Below, in pieces: positions 1-10,919 of a stretch of 64,000 nucleotides of DNA; within the stretch, counting starts at the first letter, position 1; each line of letters starts with the position of its first letter. The notes beneath the pieces were generated by a model, which worked only from the letters and a program-made list of their open reading frames with translations, ran no database searches and had not been told where the DNA came from. The DNA comes from Lathyrus oleraceus (lineage: Eukaryota > Streptophyta > Magnoliopsida > Fabales > Fabaceae), in the NCBI RefSeq assembly GCF_024323335.1, contig NC_066579.1, positions 240,907,652 to 240,971,651 on the forward strand. The letters run 5' to 3'. The position numbers and the translations under genes were made by a program.

Positions 1-2340
1 TCTTCTTCAAAGAAACCCTTCTCTGGGGCACCTCGCCGTAGAGAAGGAGAGACCAATGCTGTACAGCACAGAGGGGGTGTGTACAGAGCTAATACAAACA
101 GGGACCAGTATCGTCCAATCGCCGCAGTGACCATTCCTGCGCCTCAACCGCGTCCACAACAACCAAGAGTTCAGCAACAACAACCGCAACGACCTCAACA
201 ACAGCAACAACAACAACAACGTCCTTTCCAGCCTCAGCAGAGACAGAGGTTGAATCCTGATAGAAGATTTGATCCTTTGCCCATGTCATACGCCGAGCTA
301 CTACCCGAGCTACTCCGGTTAGGGTTTGTAGAGTTGCGTACGATGGCAACTCCTACTGTGCTGCCACCCGGCTATGATGCCAATGTAAGATGTGACTTTC
401 ACTCTGGGGCACCAGGCCACCATACTGAAAGATGCTGGGCGTTTCAGCACAAGGTCCAGGACTTGATTGATTCCAAGACAATCAACTTCTCTCCGGTTCC
501 GAATGTGGTAAACAATCCTATGCCACAGCATGGAGGGCATAGGGTTAATAACATTGAAGATGGGGAAGCTGAAGACCTGATCGTAGATGTTGAAGATGTT
601 CAGACATCTTTGTTGGTCGTCAAGGGCCGCTTGTTGAAAGGGGGTGTTGACCCAGGTTGTTCAGAAGATTGTGTGGGTTGTTCAGAATCTACCAACGGTT
701 GTGACCAGCTGAGGGCTGGAATTCAGAGTCTGATGGATGAGGGTTGTGTGCAGTTCAGCCGTGCTACCAGAGATAATGGGGCGGTGTCTACTGTCACCAT
801 TTTTTATAAACCGGCTGAAGGAAGAGGGCGTGGGGCTGTCAGTACACCCACCACCAGCAATACTCCGGTTACCATTCCTACCCCGGTAACCATCAGAGCA
901 CCTACTACTATCGTTGCGCCTGGCAGAAGGCAGGTTGAAAATAGTAGAGCTGTGCCTTGGAGCTATGACAATGCCTATCGCCGAGATAGGAGGGCTGGTA
1001 ACCAAACGAGGCCAGTTAATCCAGCACCGGTTACGATCAGTGCTCCTGTGAGGATCCCTGCTGTTACAAGTCCGGTAGTGGACAATGTTGGAGGACAGGG
1101 AGGCTTCACAAGGAGTGGACGACTGTTTGCTCCTCAGCCTTTGAGAGATGCTGCTGCCGAGTCATCTGCAAGGGCTAAGGGCAAACAAATAATGGTTGAC
1201 GAAGAACCGGCTCAGAAGGAGGCTGAGGGTTCTTTTCAGAAAGATGTCGAGGAGTTTATGAAGATCATTAAGAAGAGTGACTACAAGATTGTTGATCAAC
1301 TCAACCAGACTCCGTCGAAGATCTTGATACTCTCCTTGTTGATGTGTTCTGAGGCACATCGGGACGCCTTGCTGAAAATGTTGAATATGGCATATGTCCC
1401 GCAAGAGATATCAGTCAACCAGCTAGAGGGTGTTCTAGCAAATGTGAGTACCAGGCACGGTGTAGGTTTCACTGACCTGGACTTGACACCTGAGGGCCGT
1501 AATCACAACAAAGCCTTGCACATCACTATGGAGTGCAAAGGTGCAGTATTATCACATGTGCTAGTGGACACCGGGTCGTCCCTGAATGTCCTTCCGAAGC
1601 AAATATTGAAGAAAATCGACGTTGAGGGAGTCGTGCTCACTCCCAGTGACCTGATCGTGCGTGCATTCGACGGATCCAAACGATCTGTGTTTGGTGAAGT
1701 CACTTTGCCGATGAAAATAGGTCCAGAAGTCTTCGACATCGTGTTCTATGTGATGGACATTCAGCCTGCTTACAGCTGTTTGTTGGGGCGTCCTTGGATT
1801 CACGCCGCTGGAGCAGTCTCGTCAACTCTCCATCAGAAACTCAAGTATGTCTGGAATGGTCAGATCGTGACCGTCTGTGGTGAAGAGGAGATTCTGGTGA
1901 GTCATCTCTCCTCATTCAAATATGTTGAGGTGGATGGCGAGATCCATGAAACCCTATGCCAGGCATTTGAGACTGTGGCGTTGGAAGGGGTTGCTTGTGC
2001 TGAGCAGAGGAAGCCGGGTGCTTCAATTTCGTCATACAGGCAAGCAAAAGAAGTTGTGGACTCCGGTAAAGCTGAAGGCTGGGGCAAGATGGTTGACCTT
2101 CCTGTCAAAGAAGACAAATTCGGCATTGGGTACGAGCCTCTCGCAGCAGAGCAGAGCGTACAAGCAGGTCCGAGCACCTTCACCAGCGCTGGGCTGATGA
2201 ACCATGGAGACGTCTTTGCTACTGATGGTGAAGACAGTGATCATGATTTGGATGTCTGGGTCCGCCCTTGTGCACCAGGCGAGGTTATCAACAACTGGAC
2301 AGCAGAAGATGTGGTCCAAGTTACTCTACTGACAGAGTAA
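1..2340 (+). CDS. Ogre gag-protease polyprotein (5' truncated)
   Basis: The frame is open from the first base of the window to TAA at 2338-2340, so the N-terminal part of gag is missing. The start is Gln/Pro-rich (about 150-250). A zinc-knuckle-like motif lies at about 390-440 with the pattern C-x2-H-x5-H-x4-C rather than the usual CCHC; the same pattern is seen in the minus-strand Ogre gag at 43348-44976. The retropepsin-type aspartic protease follows, with active-site Asp-Thr-Gly at 1567-1575 in the context VDTGSS, and a conserved LLGRPW segment near 1780-1797. In Ogre elements gag-pro is a separate ORF from RT-integrase and an intron lies between them, which fits the stop here and the new frame downstream. 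The C-terminal ~170 codons are not recognised as a domain. No internal stop is present. Confidence 0.9.
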   Translation, partial: SSSKKPFSGAPRRREGETNAVQHRGGVYRANTNRDQYRPIAAVTIPAPQPRPQQPRVQQQQPQRPQQQQQQQQRPFQPQQRQRLNPDRRFDPLPMSYAELLPELLRLGFVELRTMATPTVLPPGYDANVRCDFHSGAPGHHTERCWAFQHKVQDLIDSKTINFSPVPNVVNNPMPQHGGHRVNNIEDGEAEDLIVDVEDVQTSLLVVKGRLLKGGVDPGCSEDCVGCSESTNGCDQLRAGIQSLMDEGCVQFSRATRDNGAVSTVTIFYKPAEGRGRGAVSTPTTSNTPVTIPTPVTIRAPTTIVAPGRRQVENSRAVPWSYDNAYRRDRRAGNQTRPVNPAPVTISAPVRIPAVTSPVVDNVGGQGGFTRSGRLFAPQPLRDAAAESSARAKGKQIMVDEEPAQKEAEGSFQKDVEEFMKIIKKSDYKIVDQLNQTPSKILILSLLMCSEAHRDALLKMLNMAYVPQEISVNQLEGVLANVSTRHGVGFTDLDLTPEGRNHNKALHITMECKGAVLSHVLVDTGSSLNVLPKQILKKIDVEGVVLTPSDLIVRAFDGSKRSVFGEVTLPMKIGPEVFDIVFYVMDIQPAYSCLLGRPWIHAAGAVSSTLHQKLKYVWNGQIVTVCGEEEILVSHLSSFKYVEVDGEIHETLCQAFETVALEGVACAEQRKPGASISSYRQAKEVVDSGKAEGWGKMVDLPVKEDKFGIGYEPLAAEQSVQAGPSTFTSAGLMNHGDVFATDGEDSDHDLDVWVRPCAPGEVINNWTAEDVVQVTLLTE

Positions 2341-2586
2341 TTTTCTTTTGTTTTTTCATTTTTGCATGAAAACCCTACGTTCCGCCCAGGGCGTAGTGGT
2401 TCATTGTAGGGCCACATCATGTTCGCAATGTTTATAAATAAAGGACGTTTTTTTCAATCAAATTTTGAGATCTTTGTCTTTCTATTTTCTGTTTTTCCAC
2501 TTTTTCAAAACAATAAAATGGCAATGTTTTTTGTTTTTGTGACTTTATTGAAATCTTTTTCTAAAAACAAAACATTAAACATGCAG
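2341..2586 (+). other. Putative Ogre intron between protease and RT ORFs
   Basis: This T-rich, AT-rich interval has stops in all plus frames and separates the gag-pro frame from the RT frame. Ogre elements are known to carry an intron at this position, removed in part of the transcripts to make a gag-pol fusion. A good 3' splice site (AACATGCAG) ends at 2586, preceded by a branch-like TTAAAC. The 5' splice site is not clear; a GT inside the last codons of the protease ORF or shortly after its stop could be used, so the left edge is only approximate. A homologous interval is kept in the minus-strand Ogre at about 42940-43150. Confidence 0.6.
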
Positions 2587-5500
2587 AAATGATCTTTTGG
2601 CATCCACTGTGAACGACTCTGTTATGGCTCAGTATGATTTCAACAATCCCATCTACCAAGCTGAAGAGGAGAGTGAGGAAGACAGTGAACTCCCTGCAGA
2701 ATTGGTCAGACTACTGAAGCAAGAGGAAAGGGTCATCCAACCTCACCAGGAAGAGTTGGAGATTGTTAATCTGGGTACTGAGGACGCCAGAAGAGAGATC
2801 AAGATTGGGGCTGCTTTAGAAGACTCTGTCAAGAGGAGGCTAATCGAGATGCTGAAAGAATATGTGGAAATATTCGCCTGGTCATACCAAGATATGCCTG
2901 GGCTGGATACAGACATTGTGGTGCATCGGTTACCTCTCAGAGAAGAATGTCCGTCAGTCAAGCAGAAGCTTCGCAGAACAAGTCCCGATATGGCTGTCAA
3001 GATCAAAGAAGAGGTTCAGAAGCAGTGGGACGCAGGTTTCTTAGCTGTCACAAGTTACCCGCCGTGGGTTGCCAACATTGTTCCCGTGCCGAAGAAGGAT
3101 GGCAAAGTCAGAATGTGTGTCGATTACCGAGATTTGAACAGGGCGAGTCCGAAAGACGATTTCCCATTACCTCACATTGATGTATTGGTGGATAATACGG
3201 CTCAATCCTCGGTGTTCTCTTTCATGGACGGTTTCTCAGGCTACAATCAGATCAAGATGGCGCCAGAGGACATGGAAAAGACGACATTCATTACACCTTG
3301 GGGCACGTTCTGCTACAAGGTAATGCCATTTGGGTTAAAGAATGCCGGTGCTACCTATCAGAGGGCAATGACGACTCTCTTTCATGACATGATGCACAAC
3401 GAAATCGAAGTGTACGTGGATGATATGATTGCGAAGTCGCAGACGGAAGAGGAGCACCTGGTAAATCTGCAGAAGTTGTTTGACAGACTGGTCAAGTTCA
3501 AACTGAGGCTGAATCCGAACAAGTGCACGTTTGGAGTGAGATCCGGGAAGCTCTTAGGCTTCATTGTCAGTGAGAAAGGGATTGAGGTAGATCCAGCTAA
3601 AGTCAAAGCTATTCAAGAGATGCCTGAACCGAAGACGGAAAAGCAAGTCCGTGGGTTTTTAGGGAGGTTGAACTACATTGCAAGGTTCATATCTCATCTA
3701 ACTGCCACATGTGAACCAATTTTCAAACTACTCAGAAAAAATCAGGCGATCAAATGGAATGATGACTGTCAGGAAGCTTTTGACAAAATCAAAGAATACT
3801 TGCAAAACCCTCGAAATCCTGATACCTCCAGTTCCTGGGAGACCACTGATCATGTACCTTTCAGTCACCGAGACTTCGATGGGGTGTGTATTGGGTCAGC
3901 ATGACGAGTCTGGTCGAAAAGAGCATGCCATATACTACCTGAGCAAAAAGTTTACCGACTGTGAAACAAGATATTCACTGCTCGAGAAAACTTGCTGTGC
4001 TTTGGCCTGGGCTGCTCGCCGACTAAGGCAGTATATGTTGAACCATACTACTTTGTTGATTTCTAGGATGGATCCGGTAAAATACATCTTTGAGAAGCCA
4101 GCTCTCACCGGACGTGTTGCCCGTTGGCAGATGATCTTAACCGAGTATGACATTCAGTACACGTCTCAGAAAGCCATCAAAGGTAGTATTCTGTCAGACT
4201 ATCTTGCCGAACAACCAATCGACGACTATCAGCCTATGATGTTTGAATTCCCTGATGAAGACATCATGTACCTGAAGACAAAAGACTGTGAAGAGCCGCT
4301 TGTCGAGGAAGGACCGGATCCTGATGACAAGTGGACACTGATGTTCGATGGGGCTGTGAATATGAACGGTAACGGTGTTGGGGCAGTGTTGATCAATCCC
4401 AAAGGTGCTCATATACCTTTCTCTGCCAGATTGACTTTCGACGTCACCAACAATGAAGCTGAGTATGAGGCTTGTATCATGGGGATAGAAGAAGCCATTG
4501 ATCTGAGGATCAAAACACTTGATATATTTGGAGATTCTGCTCTAGTGATCAATCAGGTCAATGGAGATTGGAATACGAATCAGCCACATTTGATTCCGTA
4601 CAGAGATTACACCAGAAGAATACTGACGTTCTTCAAGAAGGTGAAGTTGTGTCATGTCCCGCGAGACGAGAATCAGATGGCTGATGCCTTGGCTACTTTA
4701 TCCTCCATGATAAAGGTTCATTGGTGGAATCAGGTGCCACATGTTGCTGTGAATCGACTCGAGAGGCCTGCATATGTGTTTGCAGCCGAGTCTGTTAATG
4801 CTATTGATGATAAGCCGTGGTATTATGACATCAAGAACTTCCTCAAGACTCAAGAGTATCCTGAGGGTGCATCGAAGAATGATAAGAAGACCCTGAGAAG
4901 GCTAGCTGGAAGCTTCTACCTGAATCAGGATGATGTGCTATACAAGAGAAACTTTGACATGGTCTTGCTCAGATGCGTGGATAGACACGAAGCAGACATG
5001 TTGATGCAAGAAGTGCACGAGGGTTCGTTTGGTACCCACGCTGGTGGTCATGCAATGACGAAGAAATTGCTGAGAGCCGGATATTACTGGATGACTATGG
5101 AATCCGATTGCTTCAAATATGCTCGGAAATGCCATAAATGTCAAATCTATGCTGATAAGGTGCATGTACCACCAAGCCCATTGAATGTCATGAACTCGCC
5201 TTGGCCGTTCGCCATGTGGGGCATTGACATGATCGGGAGGATAGAGCCAACTGCTTCTAATGGACATCGTTTCATCCTGGTTGCGATCGATTACTTCACC
5301 AAGTGGGTGGAAGCAGCTTCTTATGCCAACGTCACCAAACAAGTGGTTGCCCGGTTCATCAAGAAAGAAATCATCTGTCGTTATGGAGTTCCCGAGAGAA
5401 TCATCACTGACAATGGTTCGAATCTCAATAACAAAATGATGAAAGACTTATGCAGAGATTTCAAGATTGAACATCACAATTCTTCTCCTTACAGACCGAA

Positions 5501-6068
5501 GATGAATGGTGCTGTAGAGGCAGCTAACAAGAATATCAAGAAGATTGTGCAGAAGATGGTCGTTACGTACAAGGATTGGCACGAGATGTTGCCTTTCGCT
5601 TTGCATGGGTACCGTACCTCAGTACGTACGTCGACCGGGGCAACCCCCTACTCCCTTGTGTATGGTATGGAAGCAGTCCTACCAGTTGAGGTGGAGATCC
5701 CTTCTCTGAGGGTATTATTGGATGTCAAGCTGGACGAAGCCGAATGGATTCGTACAAGGTTTAACGAGTTAAGCCTGATTGAAGAAAGACGTTTAGCAGC
5801 TGTTTGCCATGGGCAGTTATATCAGAGGAGGATGAAGCGAGCCTTTGATCAGAAAGTGCGTCCTCGGACATTTCAAACTGGCGATCTAGTTTTGAAGAGG
5901 ATCCTTCCTCCCGGTACAGATAACAGGGGCAAGTGGACTCCTAATTACGAAGGTCCATATGTTGTGAAGAAGGTCTTCTCCGGTGGAGCCTTGATGCTTA
6001 CAACAATGGATGGTGAAGATTTTCCTTCCCCTGTCAACTCAGATGTAGTCAAAAAATACTTCGCATAA
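2587..6068 (+). pseudogene. Ogre RT / RNase H / second RNase H / integrase ORF with one frameshift
   Basis: The frame opens just after the putative splice acceptor and runs to about 3810, where it shifts to another frame that continues to TAA at 6066-6068. Reverse transcriptase is at about 3000-3560, with the catalytic box YVDDM at about 3412-3426. A gypsy-type RNase H follows at 3830-4150; its first catalytic Asp is not obvious (TETSMG where D is usual). A second, plant/archaeal-type RNase H lies at 4330-4690, with FDGA, NNEAEYEA and GDSALV carrying the D-E-D residues. Integrase has an HHCC zinc finger at 5010-5150, catalytic Asp residues in GIDMIG and ITDNGS, and Glu in GAVEAANK (DD35E). 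A GPY-type C-terminus is at about 5955. The frameshift at the RT/RNase H junction (3806-3818) would abolish the full polyprotein unless it is a sequencing error. Confidence 0.9.
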
Positions 6069-6780
6069 TTTGACCCGCTGGACAAAAAGAACAAAATAGT
6101 CCAGGCAAAAATGGGCATCCCGGCGAACCAAAAAAAACAGAAAGAAAGGTTCGGGCAAAAATTAGGGATAAAAGGAAAAAATCGTACACCCGGTAAGTCG
6201 AAAACCCGCAAGGGCGGCTTAGGCAAAAATGGGTATCCCGGTGGATTGAAAACCCGAAAGGGCGATCCAGCCAAAAGAGGGATTAAAGCGAAGACTACAG
6301 TCTGAGTCATATGTACTTCGTCATGCTTCGTCAGCTGCCATCTCGACAGATGTGATCGGTCCAGTCAGTCTTCTCAGAAAGCAAGGAATTGGGAGGAAAC
6401 TGATGATCTATGAGTTATAACCGAGTTGGGAAACAGTGGATGCCGTGTTCACATTGCCATTAGGATAGTTTATTTTCCTTTTGTGCGCAATTACCTCTTT
6501 CTAGGAATTGCTTCCCAATGTACTTGCCTCTTCAGGCACACTTTCAATCAATAAAAGTCGTTATTCAGATAAGTTGCTCTCCTGTTTTTACTTTTACTGT
6601 TTTGTTTGCAAAAAACGTCCGAATTTTTGATAAACATTGCATACAAAAACATGAAGGCTACACAATGACGTGCAGGAAGATTAAAACATTTGAAAATCAT
6701 TTTGAATGTTGAGGACACTTGACCGTATCTTGTCCATGTACTCCCTGGGGCATTTGTTGTTCCGATTTGCAGGTCGTCAC
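6069..6780 (+). repeat. Ogre 3' UTR, proximal part with short degenerate repeats
   Basis: There is no coding potential. From about 6090 to 6300 a unit of roughly 50-60 bases recurs, containing GGCAAAAATGGG, CATCCCGG and GAAAACCCG...AAGGGCG. The same words, in the same order relative to the integrase stop, occur on the minus strand at 42100-42240 in the second Ogre, so this block is ancestral to both. The remainder to 6780 is unstructured AT-rich sequence. Confidence 0.7.
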
Positions 6781-7640
6781 CTGTGAATATTTTCCCCAGT
6801 AAGGTCGTCACCTGTGAGCATTCCCCAGCAATGCTTTCCCCAGACAGAATCATTCTCCCAACTTTGGATTTGTTTAAGCCTTCCCCAGCGAAGCAATTAT
6901 TTCTCCAGCAGAGTTCATCCCACCAGTGGATTGGACGAGTTTCCATAGCAGGTCGATACCTACATCCCCAGCTGAGTTATTTCTACTTGTGAACATTGTG
7001 GGTCGTCCCCGGCAGAGTAATAGATATTCCCCGAAGCAGAGTTCATCATATCTGAGGATTGTCTGAGCCTTATCCCCAGAGAGTTTCTTGGTTTATCTTC
7101 CCCAGCGGAATAGCGATTTCCTCAGCAGAACGATTATTTCCCCAAGCGGAGTTTTTTGTGGATTGATTGGGCTATCTCCAGCAGTTTACTGCTATTTCTC
7201 CCTAGCAGAGTTGATTCATTTCTCCCCAACAGAGTTGCTTTCTTCCTCCCCAGCGAGTTGCCTCGTATCCCCCTAGTGGATTTGATTTGTTGGCTCCCCA
7301 GCAGCAGTTTGTTGCTTCCCCAGTGGATTTATCTTGAAGATTCCTCGGCACAATCGTCCTGTGTATTTCTCCCCGCAGAGTTCTTATCATATTGCATTGC
7401 ATATAGTAATCATTGCATCCTCAAACTGCGTAGCATTTCCATTCCATATGGAGCATTACGCCATAGAAAAATTCAAACATATGCATTCATGTGTTCGAAA
7501 CCACATCAGACCGTATTCCCCGGCAGAGGCAGATCATCTTTATTCAACGTCAGCACCAAGTCTGCTACAGTTGCTTCAACAGCATTCAGAATTGATATCC
7601 CCACAGAGGTTTATTTCCTCACCCGATGGTGACAGATGGT
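6780..7640 (+). repeat. Ogre 3' UTR, CCCCAGC(A/G)GAG-type degenerate repeat block
   Basis: About twenty scattered variants of TTCCCCAGCAGAG / TCCCCAGCGGAG recur every 25-60 bases. The word resembles the 3' end of tRNA-Arg and therefore the complement of the Ogre primer site (see 62948-62965), although a link may be accidental. A comparable block, in the same place relative to integrase, is on the minus strand at about 40900-41700. No ORF is supported here; open frames in it are by-products of the repeat. Confidence 0.65.
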
Positions 7641-7756
7641 TTGTTTCTCCCCAGTGAGATCCTCCAGCAAGTGATCAGTCTTGCCTTAGCATATCTCAGT
7701 TTTGATCTTGTGATACCAGTAAGTGTCATGTTAGCACCCGCGTGTGTTTCAGTTTT

Positions 7757-8790
7757 TGGTGTCGGTAAACACCATTGTTTCGGTGTCGGTAAACATCGAG
7801 TCTCACCCAGTCATCGGTAAATGTCTGGTCTTTTTTTTGGTGTCGGTAAACGCCATCGTTTCGGTGTCGGTAAACATCGAGTCTTCCTTTCAGTCATCGG
7901 TAAATGTCTGATAATCCCCAACAAAAATCTCCAGTAGAGTCATCTGTAAATGTCCTATTTGGTTTCCAGTTGCATTTTCTTGTCTGTCTCTCACCATAAA
8001 TGTCCCATCCCAGTCATCGGTAAATGTCTGGTCTTTCTTTTTGGTGTCGGTAAACGCCATTGTTTCGGTGTCGGTAAACATCGAGTCTCACCCCAGTCAT
8101 CGGTAAATGTCTGGTCATTCTTTTTGATGTCGGTAAACATCATCTTTCGATGTCGGTAAACATCGAGTCTCACCCAGTCATCGGTAAATGTCTGGTTATT
8201 CTTTGTTCTCTCGTTAATAAAATCAGAATCCCCCAGAAGTCGTCGGTAAACGTCTTGTCTGGTATCACCTCAAAGATTTTGTTCCTCCCCAAGCGGAGAT
8301 GCCATCGGTAAATGGCTCAGTTTTCTTCGATATCGGTAAATATCGAGTTCCCAGTTGCAGCAGCCATCGGTAAATGGCCTTGATATCGGTAAATATCAAG
8401 TTTGCTTTGAAGCCACCATCGGTAAATGGTTTTGCTTCCTTTTCAACATCAAATTATTTTCCCAGCAGCCATCGGTAAATGGTCTGGCTGAAGTGGATGT
8501 CAAGGTCCCAGTTCTAACCATCGGTAAATGGTTTTGTTTTTCAGAAGTTCGTTTTTCCCAGCAGCCATCGGTAAATGGTCTGGCTGAAGTTGATATCGGT
8601 AAATATCAAAGTTTTAACCATCGGTAAATGGTTTTGTTTTTCAGAAATTTGTTTTCCCCAGCCGCCATCGGTAAATGGTCTCGCTGAAGTTGATATCGGT
8701 AAATATCAAGGTTCCAGTTCTCCAACCATCGGTAAATGGTTTTGCTTTTCTGAAGCTGTCATGCAGTTTATCATCGGTAAATGACGTGGT
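7757..8790 (+). repeat. Array of ~28 small inverted repeats with constant CGGTAA loop
   Basis: The hexamer CGGTAA occurs about 28 times in this interval and is nearly always flanked by complementary arms. Examples are TGGTGT/ACACCA (7757-7774), CGGTGT/ACATCG (7781-7798), TGGTGT/ACGCCA (7838-7855), CGATAT/ATATCG (near 8327), CTTGATAT/ATATCAAG (8379-8400), GCCAT/ATGGC (near 8302) and AACCAT/ATGGTT (near 8515). The arms differ in sequence yet remain complementary, and mismatches are mostly G-T in this strand. A second class, CCAG-T-CAT / ATG-T-CTGG (7807-7828, repeated near 8020, 8092 and 8172), has one T-T mismatch in the same position; AAG-T-CGT / ACG-T-CTT near 8240 keeps it too. See findings. 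Confidence 0.85.
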
Positions 8791-8906
8791 TTTCTTGTAT
8801 TGTATCCAGTCGGTGCAAATTTCTACGGTTCTTTTGTATTCAATCCCTGTTTACCCTGAAAGTCTGACAGCCCTTGCTATCATCCGTTCGGGTTCCCAGC
8901 TGATTG

Positions 8907-8918
8907 AATAGGGGCAGC
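8907..8918 (+). promoter_or_regulatory. Polypurine tract of the plus-strand Ogre
   Basis: AATAGGGGCAGC sits immediately before the TG that starts the 3' LTR. This is where second-strand DNA synthesis is primed in LTR retrotransposons. Confidence 0.75.
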
Positions 8919-10270
8919 TGTAGCACCTCAAATTTGCACCTATCATTGTGCATATCATTTCATATTAAGTCATAGCATATCATGATACATTGCATAACAT
9001 TTGCATTGTCCTCAGTTGCCTCAAGAGCCAGCAAGCAAGAATTAGGTCAAACTGATCAGGAGATCAGTCAGCCAAGCAAGCAAAGGAATTTCTCAAGGAG
9101 CATAGGCCCTGGAGTTTGTCCAACAAGTTCACATGACTTGGAGGTCTATTTGAAGTGTTCAAGTCAAGGGTTGAAGGCTCAGAGGTCAGCAGTCAATGCA
9201 CAGCCAGGCAGAAAACCCTAAACAGTCAACAATCAATCAAAGCAGTGGATGGTGGCCATTCTTGTGGAATTTGGGCACCATGGTCAATATTCAAGAGTTC
9301 ATATGTCTTGAGACATCATTTGAAGTCAAAGTCTCAAGGAACCAGGGTTTGGAATTCATCAGAAGTGCACAGTCAAGTCCAAAACCCTAGAAAGTCAAAG
9401 TTGGTCAACTGTGATTGATTCTTTGGATTTGGTGGATGGAAATGGTTTGAAGGAGCTTATTCATGTCCTAATAGGTCTCATATGTCATGGGAATCAACAT
9501 CATGGAAGAATTTGAAGCAAATCAGAAAATTTCCCAAAATAGCAACTGGGCCTGTAATTTCAACTGCCAAAAATAGAAACTTCTTGATCCTCAACTTGCA
9601 TCATGATACAAGCTTCAAATGAATTTTTTCCCAACATGAAAGTTGAAGATCTTGTCTTCCCATTTCCAAAAAGTCCAAGAACTCTCAAATCCCATGTGTG
9701 GTTGTCAAGATATGATCAAATCATTTTCACCAATTTTTGAACTTCAACAAGCCATATCTCCCAAACCATAAGGCCAAATTTGGTGGGGTTTTTTCCTACA
9801 AACCACATTTTTCATCCTCTTTCCAAAAATATAAATTTCATGACTTAAAACCTTGCCAATCAAAATGGCATTTTTGGACCTTTTTCATTTAAATTCAAAG
9901 TTTGACCAAACTTTGACTTTTTGCTTCTTTGACTTTTTCTTGACTTGGCCAATTGGGAAATGTTCTAAATCACATTTGTGACTTGTCTCAAGCCTTAAAC
10001 CATGTTCATTTCACTATCTTACTACCATTTTGGACAAAAATTCAAAGTTGGCAAAATGTTGCAAATGGAAGTACATAAGCAAAACACATACAGCATTTTT
10101 CTGTACAACCACAAGCAGCAATTGGAATGTCCTTCTGCAGCCTTTCCAGCCCATAATCGTGCAGACAAACATACCCTCCATCCCACTTACATGTCAATTA
10201 GCAAATTTGCAAAATGCATCATTAAGCATAAACCAGCTTACCAATTGATTAAAGGACCTTAAACAGGTGG

Positions 10271-10277
10271 TATATAA
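10271..10277 (+). promoter_or_regulatory. Putative TATA box of the Ogre LTR
   Basis: TATATAA lies 1.35 kb into the LTR and is followed about 25-30 bases later by CAAACAAACC, a plausible start region. The solo LTR has a TATATAAGG at about 34302-34310 on the minus strand, about 1 kb into its own LTR. Position and context suit a U3/R boundary, but nothing here proves transcription. Confidence 0.5.
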
Positions 10278-10919
10278 ATGCTTTTCTGTCCAAACAAACC
10301 CTAGTTTTTGGCAGCCACACGACAGAAAATAGATTATCACTCTCTTCTTGCAAATTTGCATTTGGAAAATTTCTGAGAAAACCCCCAAAGCACACAAGAA
10401 ACCCTTGCTTCCTCCATCATCTAAACATCATTTGTGAGTGTTTTTGACCATCAAACACCAGCTGGAACCATCTCTCTTGTTCTGCTTTCTTCAAAGAACC
10501 AGCCATGGCAGTTAGAGTTTTGAAGAATTCCAAGCAAGCTTGAGCTGAAACAACTTCATCATCCATCATTTAGAGCTGGAATCTTCGACTGTTTGGGCAA
10601 CTACCATCAAATAACCACTGTTCCATCAACTTGCTTCAAAAACAAGTAAGTTTTCCACCACCTCCATTCTCCAATCCATGCCATGTGTTATGTAGGTCTT
10701 TGTATGCTAGTTTCCATGCATTTTATTTCATTCAAAATGGTGCTCTCATGATGGAGAAATTTGAATTTTCATTTTTATACCCAATTAGGTTTTCCATCGA
10801 TTTGGCTTGTCTAGGGTGATTTGATGTAAATGGATAACACATTCATGTTGTATGTTGCATATTGATTCTATTGATGTGCTGGTTTGGTCATGCTGGGTGT
10901 TTTGAAAATCCAAGTTGCA

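Noticed and set aside
7757..8790. CRISPR-like array
   Set aside because: Constant word is only 6 bases, spacing is irregular (about 20-60), and this is a plant retrotransposon UTR with no cas genes.
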